Positions 40,951-49,750 of a stretch of DNA of 64,000 bases are shown piece after piece. The stretch lies in assembly GCF_900105025.1 (NCBI RefSeq), contig NZ_LT629759.1:1-64000 (forward strand), in the 5' to 3' direction. Position numbers and translations under genes: made by a program. Below the pieces are notes generated by a model. It made no database searches, was not told where the DNA came from, and saw only the letters and a list, made by a program, of their open reading frames with translations. The first letter of the stretch is position 1. Every line of letters starts with the position of its first letter. This DNA comes from Parafannyhessea umbonata. Its GTDB lineage: Bacteria > Actinomycetota > Coriobacteriia > Coriobacteriales > Atopobiaceae.

Positions 40951-42582
40951 TTAGTCTTTCTGCGCGGGCGGGAGGGTCATGAGGACCTCCGTGGAGTACG
41001 GGGCCTCCGGACGCTCCGCGAACGATATCGTGCCGCCTTGCACCTGCATGCACGTGCTGGCGACGGCAAGGCCCAGTCCCGTGCCCTTGCCGGCGGAGCG
41101 CGCCGTGTTGCTGGTGACGAACGGCTCGAACGCGTGCTCGCGGATGTCTGTGGGCACGCCCTGGCCGTCATCCGCGATGGAGACGAGGGCGCCGTCGCGC
41201 GTGGGAGCGCACGCGATGCGGATGGTGACGCCGCGCGGGTTGTGCTTGTAGGCGTTGTCTATCACGTTGCTGACGGCGCGCCTGAGGAGCTCGACGTCCG
41301 CGCGGGCGCGGATGGGTCGCTCCGGCAGCTCGACCACGAGCGTACCACCCGCCTGCTCGATGTCGGGCTGTTTGTCGATGAGCATCAGGCGCAGGTCCTC
41401 GCACAGGTCGCGGTTCTCGAGCGTCGCCTGGTACGAGGGATGGTCGGTCTTCGCAAGAAACTGCAGCGAGTCTATGAGCTCGCACGCAAGGTCGGCCTTC
41501 GCGGCAATGGCGTGCAGGTACTTCTCGGCGTTTTCCTGTGGAACGTGGCCGTCCTCGAACGCCTGGGCGTAGCCGCGGATGACCGAAAGCGGCGTCTTCA
41601 GGTCATGCGAGATGTCTGCAATCATGCGGCGCTTGTCGTCCTGCGCCTGGTCGAGCTCTGCCATGAGGCCGAGGAAGTCCTCGTAGGTGTGCCTGAGCTC
41701 CACGGGCATGGAGGACGGGTCCGGCGCGTTGCCGACGCCGCTGCGGCGCGCGTCTATGGCGCGGTCCAGGGGGCGGGTGGACTTGCGCACGACCCGCGCG
41801 AGGACGGCGATCGCCAGCACCGTGAGCGCGACGGCGATGGGCACCGCTGCGATGCGGTAGGCGTTCGAGCGATCGACGGCGGCCCTGAAGTCCTTGCCGG
41901 ACTCCGTTGGCGAAAGCAGCACGAGGATGCGCCGCTGGCCCTTCTCGTTCTTGTAGTTGTGCTTCGCGATCATCATGCGACGACTGTACACACCTTGGAG
42001 CAGGGACATCTCACGCTTGGTCAGTCGGGCCTTATTGCCAAAGAGGCCGCCGCTCACGATGGTGCCGTCCGAGAGGTACGAACAGGTGGACTTGACGCTT
42101 ATGGCGTAGCCGTCCGGGGTGGGCGTTGGCTTGCAGAGGTTGATCTCGTGTACGGTCCTGCCCTGCGCGTCCGTGCGGTCGAGCATCACGTACGCGGAGC
42201 CGTCGTCCTCGTCGCCCGCGATGAGCGGGAGCTCCTTTGCGGTGATCTTTTGGGCGACGTTCCGGCTGGTCGAGAAGAGCAGCTTTCCCTCCCCGTCGAA
42301 CACCAGAAGCGCGCTGGGGCGCGAGACCTGCGACCCCATCTGCCGGAAGTCGTCCGTCTGCATCATAGTGGAACCGTCGTCGAACATCTCTATGTACGGT
42401 GAGGTGCGCTTGAGCTCCTCGTTCGCGAGCTGGTTCGTGACGTGTAGCAGGCCTGCCATCGCGAGTATGTAGGCCAGCACGATGAGCAGGCACCTTACGG
42501 TGAGGCTCGTTGTCGCGTTGCGAAGCGTGCTGCGCAGGCGGGCGCTTGCGGTGCGCTTGGCGCTCTGTTCGCTACTCGTCAA
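40951..42582 (-). CDS. membrane sensor histidine kinase
   Basis: 543 residues. Membrane segments at about 31-48 and 243-264 flank a roughly 190-residue extracellular sensor with two Cys (NLCK, STCSYL) that could pair. HisKA follows with His326 in ISHDLKTPLSVIRGY. HATPase_c then has the N box VSNVIDNAYKHNP, DDGQGVP and GKGTGLGLAV. The signal is unknown; surface-charge or peptide stress would suit the Dlt-like operon immediately downstream on the same strand. The start overlaps the regulator stop by 11 bases. Confidence 0.88.
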   Translation of the reverse strand: MTSSEQSAKRTASARLRSTLRNATTSLTVRCLLIVLAYILAMAGLLHVTNQLANEELKRTSPYIEMFDDGSTMMQTDDFRQMGSQVSRPSALLVFDGEGKLLFSTSRNVAQKITAKELPLIAGDEDDGSAYVMLDRTDAQGRTVHEINLCKPTPTPDGYAISVKSTCSYLSDGTIVSGGLFGNKARLTKREMSLLQGVYSRRMMIAKHNYKNEKGQRRILVLLSPTESGKDFRAAVDRSNAYRIAAVPIAVALTVLAIAVLARVVRKSTRPLDRAIDARRSGVGNAPDPSSMPVELRHTYEDFLGLMAELDQAQDDKRRMIADISHDLKTPLSVIRGYAQAFEDGHVPQENAEKYLHAIAAKADLACELIDSLQFLAKTDHPSYQATLENRDLCEDLRLMLIDKQPDIEQAGGTLVVELPERPIRARADVELLRRAVSNVIDNAYKHNPRGVTIRIACAPTRDGALVSIADDGQGVPTDIREHAFEPFVTSNTARSAGKGTGLGLAVASTCMQVQGGTISFAERPEAPYSTEVLMTLPPAQKD

Positions 42583-43318
42583 AGCGGTACCCCAATCCGC
42601 GCACGGTCTTGATGTGGGCCGGCCTTCCCGGGTCGTCCTCGATCTTGGAGCGGATGTTCGAGACGTGCATCATGATGCTTTCGGCCCCGCCGTAGGAGCT
42701 GCCGCTTATGGCCTCGTACAGCTGCGCCTTCGTGAACACGTGCCCGGGTGCGGACATCATCTTGTGAAGGATCTTCAGCTCGGACGCCGTGAGCGGCATT
42801 ACGTTGCCGCGCTTGCGGAGCACGAGGGTGTCGAGGTCAAGCTCGAGGTCGCCGGCGGAAAGGACGTTCTTCTCGCCCGTGGCGGGGCCTTCGCCGTCGT
42901 GCGGCGCGGCCTTGCTCTGGTTGTAGCGACGCAGTGCCGAGCGCACGTACGCAAGGACCTCCGTGGGGTCAAACGGCTTGGTCACGTAGCCATCCGCGCC
43001 CAGGTCAAGGCCGAGCACCTTGTCCGAGGGCTGGTTGCGCGCGGACACGATGATGATGGGGATGTCCGTGAAGGCGCGGGCCTCCTTGATGAAGTCGAAG
43101 CCGTTCATGGAGGGCATCATGAGGTCCACAAGCACCAGCGACGCCTCGCCCTCGTGCAGGACGTCGAGGCCGTGCTTTCCGTCGCCCGCGGAGAGGAAGC
43201 GGTAGCCGCTGCTTTCCAGGTAGAGGCGGAGTATCTCCACGATGTCCGGATCGTCCTCGACGACAAGGATTGTGTCCTGCGGTTTCTGCCCGCCTGCGGC
43301 GGCATCCGGTGCTTGCAT
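42572..43318 (-). CDS. OmpR/PhoB-family response regulator
   Basis: 248 residues from the ATG behind aacagagg (a TTG 18 bases upstream is possible). Receiver domain: acidic pocket VVEDD, phosphoacceptor Asp65 in LVLVDLMMP, and conserved Thr/Lys (VSA..., YVTKPF). The C-terminal winged helix shows LTASELKILHKMM, AISGSSYGGAESIMMHVSNIRSKI (in outline) and IKTVRGLGYRFDE. An unusually long linker (about 30 residues, Gly/Pro/Asp rich) joins them. It pairs with the overlapping kinase gene and probably binds the 11-bp repeats before the Dlt-like operon. Confidence 0.9.
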   Translation of the reverse strand: MQAPDAAAGGQKPQDTILVVEDDPDIVEILRLYLESSGYRFLSAGDGKHGLDVLHEGEASLVLVDLMMPSMNGFDFIKEARAFTDIPIIIVSARNQPSDKVLGLDLGADGYVTKPFDPTEVLAYVRSALRRYNQSKAAPHDGEGPATGEKNVLSAGDLELDLDTLVLRKRGNVMPLTASELKILHKMMSAPGHVFTKAQLYEAISGSSYGGAESIMMHVSNIRSKIEDDPGRPAHIKTVRGLGYRFDE

Positions 43319-43430
43319 CTTGGCCTCTGTTTCCAATGCCTGGTCGATGCTGCAATCGTGAGCGATTGGCGCGCCAGATGCAAGGGGTCACGCGAATTCG
43401 CTTGCAGGGTTCACGCTTTTGGTAAGGAAG

Positions 43431-43467
43431 CGGTCGGGACGCCCCAAAGCCCAAGGCGTCCCGACCG
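43431..43467 (-). terminator. terminator hairpin after yhbY
   Basis: 13-bp perfect stem cggtcgggacgcc / ggcgtcccgaccg with an 11-nt loop between yhbY and the response-regulator operon. Confidence 0.7.
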
Positions 43468-43498
43468 AACAAGTTTGGCCCGTATGGTTTTGCTGCAG

Positions 43499-43795
43499 CT
43501 AGCGGAGCTTGATCTTCTCCACGTCCTTGCGGCTGGTCTCGCGGTAGATGGAGAACTTGTGGCCAATCACCTGGACCACCGTAGCGCCCGTGAGCTCTGC
43601 CAAGGCGTCTGCCGCCTCGCGCGTATCGAGGCCGGATGTTCCCTGTACGGTGCACTTCACGAGCTCGTGCGCCTCGAGGTCCTCCTCGGTCGAGGCGACG
43701 ACGGCCTCCACGCCCGCCTTGCCGATGGAGACGGTTGGCTTGAGTTGGTTGCACATGCTTCGCAGCTGGCGTATCTGGCTGCCGGTGAGCTTCAT
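43499..43795 (-). CDS. yhbY: YhbY/CRM-domain RNA-binding protein
   Basis: 98 residues from MKLTGSQIRQLRSMCN, the usual opening of the family. The single CRM domain has VSIGKAGVEAVVAS (GxxG RNA-binding loop), HELVKCTVQG and GHKFSIYRE. YhbY associates with pre-50S ribosomal subunits and aids assembly. A longer upstream frame (to 43861) lacks a ribosome site. It is monocistronic, bounded by a terminator downstream. Confidence 0.9.
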   Translation of the reverse strand: MKLTGSQIRQLRSMCNQLKPTVSIGKAGVEAVVASTEEDLEAHELVKCTVQGTSGLDTREAADALAELTGATVVQVIGHKFSIYRETSRKDVEKIKLR

Positions 43796-44027
43796 CTGAG
43801 TCTCGCTTTCCTCGCGTGGGCTGACGTCTTGCGCGAGCGCATCCCTTGGGCAGCCACGCATTGACTGTGACCCAGAAACGATAGCGCATAAAGCCGGGAC
43901 CTGCTAAAACTCCGCAACATTGCCAAGAGGCTCCACGTTTGGACTCCATGTTTGGACCCGGCTCGCGTTTGGGACGAGGAGAGACTCCGGCTGCGCCTTC
44001 GGGCGTCGGCTGAATTCGCGTTGAACC

Positions 44028-45209
44028 CTATCCCAGCTGCCTGGTCCGGGCGCGTCCGAGCGTAATGCCAACAAGCAGTATGGCTATGCCAAACAGCATG
44101 CAGACGCCGACGCATCCCACGAGCGGCAGTACGCTCGAGGCGGAAACGCCCCTCATGGCCGACGCACCCTCGATGGCGCGGTACGCCCAGTAGAACGGTG
44201 TGAAGTGGGCGACGGCGACAAGTGCGTCCGGTAGCAGGGACAGGCTCGTCCAGGCTCCGCCGAGGAACGAGAGTGCCATGCCAAAGATGTTCGCAACGGC
44301 ATTTGCGGCATTCTCCGAGACGCCCAGCTGGCCAACGAGGAATCCCACGCTCGCCGACACCAGGGAGTAGGCGAGAAGTGCCAGCCCCACGATTCCGAGC
44401 TGTGCGGGGGACTGCGTGATTGCGCTGCGTCCAAGGATGGCCGCCTGGAGTCCGAAGTTCCATGCCCAGGCAACGAGGGCTATGCAGACGCACGCGGCCA
44501 CAAGGGCCACGTTGCGCTCCCTCGGCGATTGCGGGGAGGCGACCCTACGTCCGTGTAGCGCCTTCGCGTTGAGGGTTTTCATCAGAAGGGCAATGCAGAC
44601 GGTGACGCTTGCGAAGATGGGATACGAGGAGAAGAGCGCGGAGTTCAGGAGAGAGTCTGGTAGCGGCGTCGCGCGCTGTCCGATGGTCGAGACGCCAATG
44701 CTCTTGCCCCATGACTCGTCGGTCGCATGCACCACGTCCGACTGGCTTCCTCCGAGCGATGCCGAGCCAAAGAGTCCCTGGGCGTAGCTCCTGACTTCCT
44801 GATCTACGAGAAAGCCCTCGCCGGAGCGATATGACACGGAAGCTTCCAGAGCGGGGGCGGTGCCGTCGTTGACGGCCGCAACCATGAGGTCGTGCCCCCA
44901 ACCCTTCGGGATGACGAGGAGGTATGAGACCATGTCCTGGGCGAGCGCGTCTTGGACTGACTTCTTGTTATCCGCAAGGGGGACCACGGTGTTGCCCTTT
45001 GCTACGTGGGCGGAGAGCGCTCGAGAGAGCCTCGAGTCATCGTGGTCGATTATGGCGACCCTCGACGAGGTCGCGGCGAAGTGCTGGCTCGAGCCCGATG
45101 CCGTCGAAAGCCCGATTGCGATTCCCGTTATCGAGATGATGACGAGGTAGATGACGATGTATATGCGATGGGCGAGGAGAATCCTCATGTATGTCTTAAA
45201 GGTGGGCAT
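44028..45209 (-). CDS. ABC-2 type exporter permease
   Basis: 393 residues. An N-terminal membrane segment (AHRIYIVIYLVIISITGIAIG, about residues 15-35) is followed by an extracytoplasmic domain of about 170 residues and five C-terminal segments (from about 205), the ABC-2/YhgE-like layout. It overlaps the partner permease by 14 bases. With the ATPase at 46374 and the divergent two-component system it forms an export module typical of peptide-antibiotic resistance or secretion. The cargo is unknown. Confidence 0.82.
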   Translation of the reverse strand: MPTFKTYMRILLAHRIYIVIYLVIISITGIAIGLSTASGSSQHFAATSSRVAIIDHDDSRLSRALSAHVAKGNTVVPLADNKKSVQDALAQDMVSYLLVIPKGWGHDLMVAAVNDGTAPALEASVSYRSGEGFLVDQEVRSYAQGLFGSASLGGSQSDVVHATDESWGKSIGVSTIGQRATPLPDSLLNSALFSSYPIFASVTVCIALLMKTLNAKALHGRRVASPQSPRERNVALVAACVCIALVAWAWNFGLQAAILGRSAITQSPAQLGIVGLALLAYSLVSASVGFLVGQLGVSENAANAVANIFGMALSFLGGAWTSLSLLPDALVAVAHFTPFYWAYRAIEGASAMRGVSASSVLPLVGCVGVCMLFGIAILLVGITLGRARTRQLG

Positions 45210-46365
45210 GGGACACCTTCCTCATGCGTATGCCTGCGAGGGCAAGTGCGACTAGGGTCATGAGCAGCAGCGTGAGGCAGCACCGTGCAAAGGAGCCGTA
45301 GGTGTCGTAATAGAGGAGCGAGTAGAAGCAGTGCGATATCTGCCAGAGGGGGTTTGCATGGGCGAGCACCGGAGCGGAGGTCTCCAATGCATAGGCGATT
45401 TCCTGGGCGCTTGGGCCATAAAGGCCCGTGAAGAGCGAGAGCAGGCAGGTTATCCCCGAGACCATTCCTGCCTGCATGTGGGGAATCGTTCCGAGGAGGG
45501 ACCCCATCGCACAGCTCGCCAGAGACGAAACCGCCACCGCAAGGACGAGCGGTGCCGCCCCGCTTCCAAAGTCTACGTGGGCGACCGCTGCCATGAACAG
45601 CAGCGCGGCCAGCATACAGGCAAACTGGCAGATCCACGCGCCAAAGAGGGCGCCGACGAGCATGCGCCATCGTGGCGTGGACGAAAGAGTCTGACGTGCG
45701 CCGACGGCGCTTGCGGTGGGCAGGAGCTTCTGCGTGGTGAGCGCAGCGGACATGGCTCCCATTCCTGCGGTCATGGCGAGGAGGGCGAAGTAGAAGGAGG
45801 CGTTGCTGTCAGGTGCGTTCTTCGTGGCGGAGAAGTGCTTGATTTGCACGGAATTGCCCAGATAGGCGGCCTGCACCGCTCCCCTCGCTGCGAGTTTGGG
45901 GCTTTTCGTTGAGCCGGATGCGATTGCGTCGGACGTTCGGACGTACGAGTTGATTGCTGAGGAGAGGACGGTCGCGGGACGCGATCCCTTAGCGGCTATG
46001 CTTGCCTGGCTCACGTGCAGCGCGGGCGTCCCGTCCGAACCGACGGTGAGGTAGGAGTCTATGGCTCCGTCTGCGGCGGCGTTGCGCGCGTCCTTCTCGC
46101 TTGCGTAGTATTTAAGGGTGCAGATGCGGCTTTTCTTGGGAGCCCCGGCCAGCGAGGCGAGCATGTCATCCAGTCCTTTGACGGACTCGTAACGGGCATT
46201 CCTGACGACGCCGAGCCTCGACTCGACGAGGGAGTATGCATCGTTGAGTCCCGAGAACATCGCCATGAAGATGCTGGTCATGATGAGGGGAAACGCGAGC
46301 GTCCATACGAGAAGGGACTTGTCTCGCACGAGCGCGAGCACGCTCGTCCTGATGCTTGCGAGCAT
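45196..46365 (-). CDS. ABC-2 type exporter permease, second subunit
   Basis: 389 residues with the same architecture as its downstream neighbour: one membrane segment (about 17-37), an extracytoplasmic domain (about 40-195), then six segments. Heterodimer with the 44028-45209 product is likely. It starts 8 bases after the ATPase stop. Confidence 0.82.
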   Translation of the reverse strand: MLASIRTSVLALVRDKSLLVWTLAFPLIMTSIFMAMFSGLNDAYSLVESRLGVVRNARYESVKGLDDMLASLAGAPKKSRICTLKYYASEKDARNAAADGAIDSYLTVGSDGTPALHVSQASIAAKGSRPATVLSSAINSYVRTSDAIASGSTKSPKLAARGAVQAAYLGNSVQIKHFSATKNAPDSNASFYFALLAMTAGMGAMSAALTTQKLLPTASAVGARQTLSSTPRWRMLVGALFGAWICQFACMLAALLFMAAVAHVDFGSGAAPLVLAVAVSSLASCAMGSLLGTIPHMQAGMVSGITCLLSLFTGLYGPSAQEIAYALETSAPVLAHANPLWQISHCFYSLLYYDTYGSFARCCLTLLLMTLVALALAGIRMRKVSHAHL

Positions 46366-46373
46366 GGTGCCTC

Positions 46374-47360
46374 CTAGGACTCATCGCGGAGCTCTCGCCC
46401 CGTGATTTCGAGGAAGACATCGTTGAGCGTGGGCGGCTCGGAAAGGACGCGGCCATAGTCGACGTGTTCCCGTGCGAGTGCGCCTAGGACCTCCGAGAGG
46501 TTGTGTGCGCCATTTGAGCACTGCACGTGCAGCATGCCCTCTGTAAACTCCACGGATCGAACGTGCGGGAGCATACGCACTGACTCGATGGCCGCTTCGG
46601 AGACGGCCCCGGTCTCGACGGAGATCCTCTCGCCGGTGCCGATTAGTGCCTTGAGCTCGTCGGGCGTACCGCTTGCAACCGAGCGCCCGTGGTCCATGAT
46701 GAGTACGCGCTTGCACAGACGCTCTACCTCCTCCATGTAGTGGGAGGTGTAGATGATGGTGGCCCCTTCCCTGTTGAGTCGCTCGATGCCGTCGAGGATG
46801 GAGTTGCGGCTTTGGGGGTCGACCGCCACCGTCGGCTCGTCCATGATGATGAGCGACGGCTGGTGCGCGATGCCGCAGGCGATGTTCAGCCTGCGCAAAA
46901 GTCCGCCCGAAAGCTTTTTGGGACGGAAGCCCTGGAACTTCTGCAGCCCCACGAACTCGATTGCACGGTCGACAAGCTCACGCCTGCGGCTGGACTGTGG
47001 GACGTAGAGGGCGCAGAAGCTGTCGACGTTCTCCCTGACGGTGAGCTCGTCGAAGACGGCGACCTCTTGGGGCACGATTCCGATCTTGCGTTTGATGCCG
47101 TAGCTGTCCGGCCGCATGGGCTCGCCGAACACCTTGATTTGGCCGTGATCGTAGTCGAGCAGCTGCAGCAGGCAGTTTATCGTGGTCGTCTTTCCGGATC
47201 CGTTTGGGCCGACAAGACCAAAGATCTCTCCTCGCGCGATGTCCAGCGAGAGATGGTCCACGGCAACGATCTCGCCATAGCGCTTGACGAGGTTGCTGAT
47301 GCTGACGACGGTCTCTGACGAGGGAGGGGTGATGGACTCTGTCGCCTGTGGGTTTGGCAT
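46374..47360 (-). CDS. ABC exporter ATP-binding subunit
   Basis: 328 residues. Walker A GPNGSGKTTT (about 53-62), Q loop VPQEVAVFDEL, signature LSGGLLRRLN (LSGG conserved, the rest variant), Walker B LIIMDEPTVAVDP and H-loop YTSHYMEEV. The C-terminal DUF4162-like domain ends NDVFLEITGRELRDES, as in drug and bacteriocin exporters. It is first in the three-gene export operon and divergent from the histidine kinase gene. Confidence 0.88.
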   Translation of the reverse strand: MPNPQATESITPPSSETVVSISNLVKRYGEIVAVDHLSLDIARGEIFGLVGPNGSGKTTTINCLLQLLDYDHGQIKVFGEPMRPDSYGIKRKIGIVPQEVAVFDELTVRENVDSFCALYVPQSSRRRELVDRAIEFVGLQKFQGFRPKKLSGGLLRRLNIACGIAHQPSLIIMDEPTVAVDPQSRNSILDGIERLNREGATIIYTSHYMEEVERLCKRVLIMDHGRSVASGTPDELKALIGTGERISVETGAVSEAAIESVRMLPHVRSVEFTEGMLHVQCSNGAHNLSEVLGALAREHVDYGRVLSEPPTLNDVFLEITGRELRDES

Positions 47361-47505
47361 CGTCGTCCTTTCTCTTGATGGGAGCGCGAGCTTTCACCCC
47401 AGATTCTTGCACCTGCCTTGCGGGTGCGGTAGTGACTTGTGTAACCGATTGGTCTGTCGGGCATGACGAATGTCATGACCTCATCCTGGGCGTCCGTTGC
47501 GCCCC

Positions 47506-47517
47506 TATACTTGCTTC
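47506..47517 (+). promoter_or_regulatory. -10 element of a probably leaderless kinase promoter
   Basis: tatact at 47506-47511 sits 6 bases before the ATG at 47518, so transcription should begin at or very near the start codon. No ribosome site precedes the ATG. Confidence 0.5.
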
Positions 47518-48642
47518 ATGGAGAGAATGACTGACAAGATTCTGGTGCTTGGGTCCTGCCTGGCTTTGGCGGCGTCGATGCGGGGTGACCTCGCGTCAAG
47601 CGTGGTTGCGATGCTAGTTGCCGTTTGCGCAAGCGCCGCCTTCGAGGTGGTGGGGGATGGGCATCGGAAGGCGGCCTTGGCCCTTGTGCTCGCCCCTCTC
47701 GTCCTGTGCGCGCTGGCGCCGGTTGCCTGCATCGTCGTTCCGCTGTCGAGCTACGACGCTGCAAGGCTCAAAACTCGCTGGCTGGCCGTGGTGCCGCTTG
47801 CGTTCGTGGCATGCTTGGGAGCAACTTGTGGGCTTGGCCTGGTTGCGGTGTGCCAGCTTGTGGTGGCCGCGCTCTTCTCGCTCGCGCTTTCCGTGAGGAC
47901 GACGCGCGTGCTGGAGGGGCAGTCCCAGCTGCATCGCCTGCAGGACGACCTCAACGACAGACTCATCGCCCTGGGCGAGAAGAACGCGGAGCTTGTTGAC
48001 GCACGCGAGTACGAGACGCATGCGGCGGCGCTCTCCGAGCGCACGAGGATTGCGAGGGAGATTCATGACTCTGTGGGACATCTGCTCACGAGGCTCGTCT
48101 TGCAGGTGGAAGCGCTCAAGGTGGTCCATAGGGACGATTCCGCGGTCGTTGAGGACCTCGACGAGGTTCTCGGTGGACTGAACGATGCACTTTCGTCCAT
48201 GCGTAGGAGCGTTCATGCCCTGGAGGACTCCGGTGTTGACTTGGGTTGTGAGCTGAACAGGCTTGCGTCGGAGTGCGGCATTCGGAATGTGACGGTGGCA
48301 TGCAGCTTGGACGTCGCTCCTCCGGTCATGGTAAGCAGGTGTTTCCTGATGGTCGCCAGGGAGGCGCTCACGAATGCGGCCCGCCATGCACATGCATCCG
48401 ATGCCCTCGTAGCGGTTACCTGCCTTCCGGGGCTCTGGCAGCTCCGCATCACCAACGACGGCGTCATGCCACCCCAGGGGACCGATCTTGAGCTGCAAGG
48501 CATGGGGTTGAGGTCGATGCGGTCGCGTGTGCTCGAGATGGGCGGCGTGTTCTCCGCCCGAGTCGACGGCGGGCGGGAAAGCGAGAGGTTCGTCGTGTTC
48601 GCATCGGTTCCGAGGGGGATGGATGAGGAGGCTTGCCAATGA
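47518..48642 (+). CDS. NarL-system sensor histidine kinase (HisKA_3)
   Basis: 374 residues. The first 125 or so residues hold five to six short membrane segments with almost no extracytoplasmic loops, an intramembrane-sensing design. A coiled coil leads into HisKA_3 with the phospho-His in REIHDSVGHLLTRL (near residue 181). HATPase_c shows EALTNAARHAHAS, ITNDG and GMGLRSMRSRV. Such kinases usually sense the substrate of the neighbouring ABC exporter. It overlaps the response regulator by ATGA. Confidence 0.88.
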   Translation: MERMTDKILVLGSCLALAASMRGDLASSVVAMLVAVCASAAFEVVGDGHRKAALALVLAPLVLCALAPVACIVVPLSSYDAARLKTRWLAVVPLAFVACLGATCGLGLVAVCQLVVAALFSLALSVRTTRVLEGQSQLHRLQDDLNDRLIALGEKNAELVDAREYETHAAALSERTRIAREIHDSVGHLLTRLVLQVEALKVVHRDDSAVVEDLDEVLGGLNDALSSMRRSVHALEDSGVDLGCELNRLASECGIRNVTVACSLDVAPPVMVSRCFLMVAREALTNAARHAHASDALVAVTCLPGLWQLRITNDGVMPPQGTDLELQGMGLRSMRSRVLEMGGVFSARVDGGRESERFVVFASVPRGMDEEACQ

Positions 48643-49292
48643 GGGTGATCGTGGTGGACGACGACGGTATCGTGGTCAGGTCCCTGGCCACGATACTGGG
48701 CGCAGAGCAGGACGTAGATGTCGTGGGTACAGGTACGAGCGGGCACGAGGCGGTGTCTCTCTTCACGCGCGTCGAGCCAGATGTCGTGCTCATGGACATC
48801 CAGATGACTGACGGAGACGGCTTGACTGCGGCAGAGGAAATCCTCGGTATGGAGCCGTCGGCACGCATCGTGTTCCTGACGACGTTTTCCGATGACGAGT
48901 ACATCGTCCGCGCGCTTAGGCTTGGTGCGCGAGGCTACCTCATCAAGCAGGACGTTTCCACGATCGCACCCGCGTTGAGGTCCGTCATGAACGGCCAGTG
49001 CGTGCTGGAGGGAGAGGTCCTCGCACGTGCCGCAGAGCTTTCGATAGGTACGGGGTCGAGGGGAGGCGCCGCGTCGCCGGCTGCCCGAAACGAGAGTGCG
49101 CTCAAGGGGCTTTCCGCGCGGGAGGTAGACGTGGTCCGTGCGATTGCGGACGGCATGACGAACGCGGAGGTTGCTGCGACGCTCTTCATGAGCGAGGGGA
49201 CGGTGCGCAACCACATATCGTCGATTCTGGCAAAGCTGGGTCTGAGAAACAGGACCCAAATCGCCGTTTTCTACCTGAGGAAGTGCATGTAG
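48639..49292 (+). CDS. NarL/LuxR-family response regulator
   Basis: 217 residues. Receiver with VVDDD, phosphoacceptor Asp53 in VLMDIQM and Lys in YLIKQD. The C-terminal LuxR helix-turn-helix is LSAREVDVVRAIADGMTNAEVAATLFMSEGTVRNHISSI, read as LSAREVDVVRAIA / GTVRNHISSIL. It is coupled to the kinase by ATGA and probably activates the divergent ABC exporter operon. Confidence 0.9.
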   Translation: MRVIVVDDDGIVVRSLATILGAEQDVDVVGTGTSGHEAVSLFTRVEPDVVLMDIQMTDGDGLTAAEEILGMEPSARIVFLTTFSDDEYIVRALRLGARGYLIKQDVSTIAPALRSVMNGQCVLEGEVLARAAELSIGTGSRGGAASPAARNESALKGLSAREVDVVRAIADGMTNAEVAATLFMSEGTVRNHISSILAKLGLRNRTQIAVFYLRKCM

Positions 49293-49362
49293 TCACGCCA
49301 TGCCTGCGTGACGGGGCGTCATCGGAGGGCATCGGGGAAACGAAACGTTTACATCTTCGTCC

Positions 49363-49450
49363 TTGCGTCCGCGCACGTGCTTGGCCTATAGTGCAACACA
49401 ATGGACGCGAGGCCGCGCATGCGGCAAGGGACTTCGAAGGGAGGGTCACC
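49363..49450 (+). promoter_or_regulatory. promoter and 5' leader of the ECF transporter transcript
   Basis: -10 tatagt (49387-49392) with a weak -35 ttgcgt (49363-49368), 18-bp spacer. Start expected near 49399, about 50 nt before the leader peptide; ribosome site gaagggagggtcacc. Confidence 0.55.
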
Positions 49451-49519
49451 ATGGGAAACGCTAATGTGGTCATGAACAACTGGTGGTGGCACAACTCTCT
49501 TTCGAACGGTCGATCGTGA
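49451..49519 (+). CDS. Trp-rich leader peptide of an attenuator
   Basis: 22 codons encoding MGNANVVMNNWWWHNSLSNG and two more residues. Three consecutive TGG codons lie at 49481-49489 (residues 11-13). It has a strong ribosome site (gaagggaggg). Immediately after its TGA come a hairpin and a rho-independent terminator, then the ECF S-component gene. This is the textbook layout of tryptophan attenuation, comparable to WWW-containing trp leaders of actinobacteria. Low charged tRNA-Trp should stall the ribosome here and permit read-through. Confidence 0.85.
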   Translation: MGNANVVMNNWWWHNSLSNGRS

Positions 49520-49548
49520 GTCTCTCGCGCCATACACCTGCGCAGACT
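49519..49548 (+). promoter_or_regulatory. attenuator pre-terminator hairpin
   Basis: agtct(ctc)gcgc at 49519-49530 pairs with gcgcagact at 49540-49548, with a 9-nt loop and a 3-nt bulge. A leader-ORF segment cggtcga (49507-49513) can alternatively pair with tcgaccg inside the terminator (49563-49569), a candidate antiterminator. Confidence 0.6.
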
Positions 49549-49551
49549 GAA

Positions 49552-49584
49552 GGGCTCCGGTTTCGACCGGAGCCCTTTTCTTTT
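49552..49584 (+). terminator. attenuator terminator
   Basis: Perfect 10-bp stem gggctccggt-ttcg-accggagccc followed by ttttctttt, between the leader peptide and the transporter gene. A strong intrinsic terminator with a UUCG tetraloop. Confidence 0.88.
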
Positions 49585-49750
49585 GCGGGTGAGTACGAAC
49601 CAGCACGTTCTAGGAGGAAGAATGAAGTCCCAGGACCCCTTCGCGCGTCGATGGCAAGGTTAGCAGGAGCGCGTTTATACATCAATGGCGAAATCGCATG
49701 ACATAGAGAGACGCAGCGCCTTCCAACAAGGCGACGTAAAGGAGAAAATC

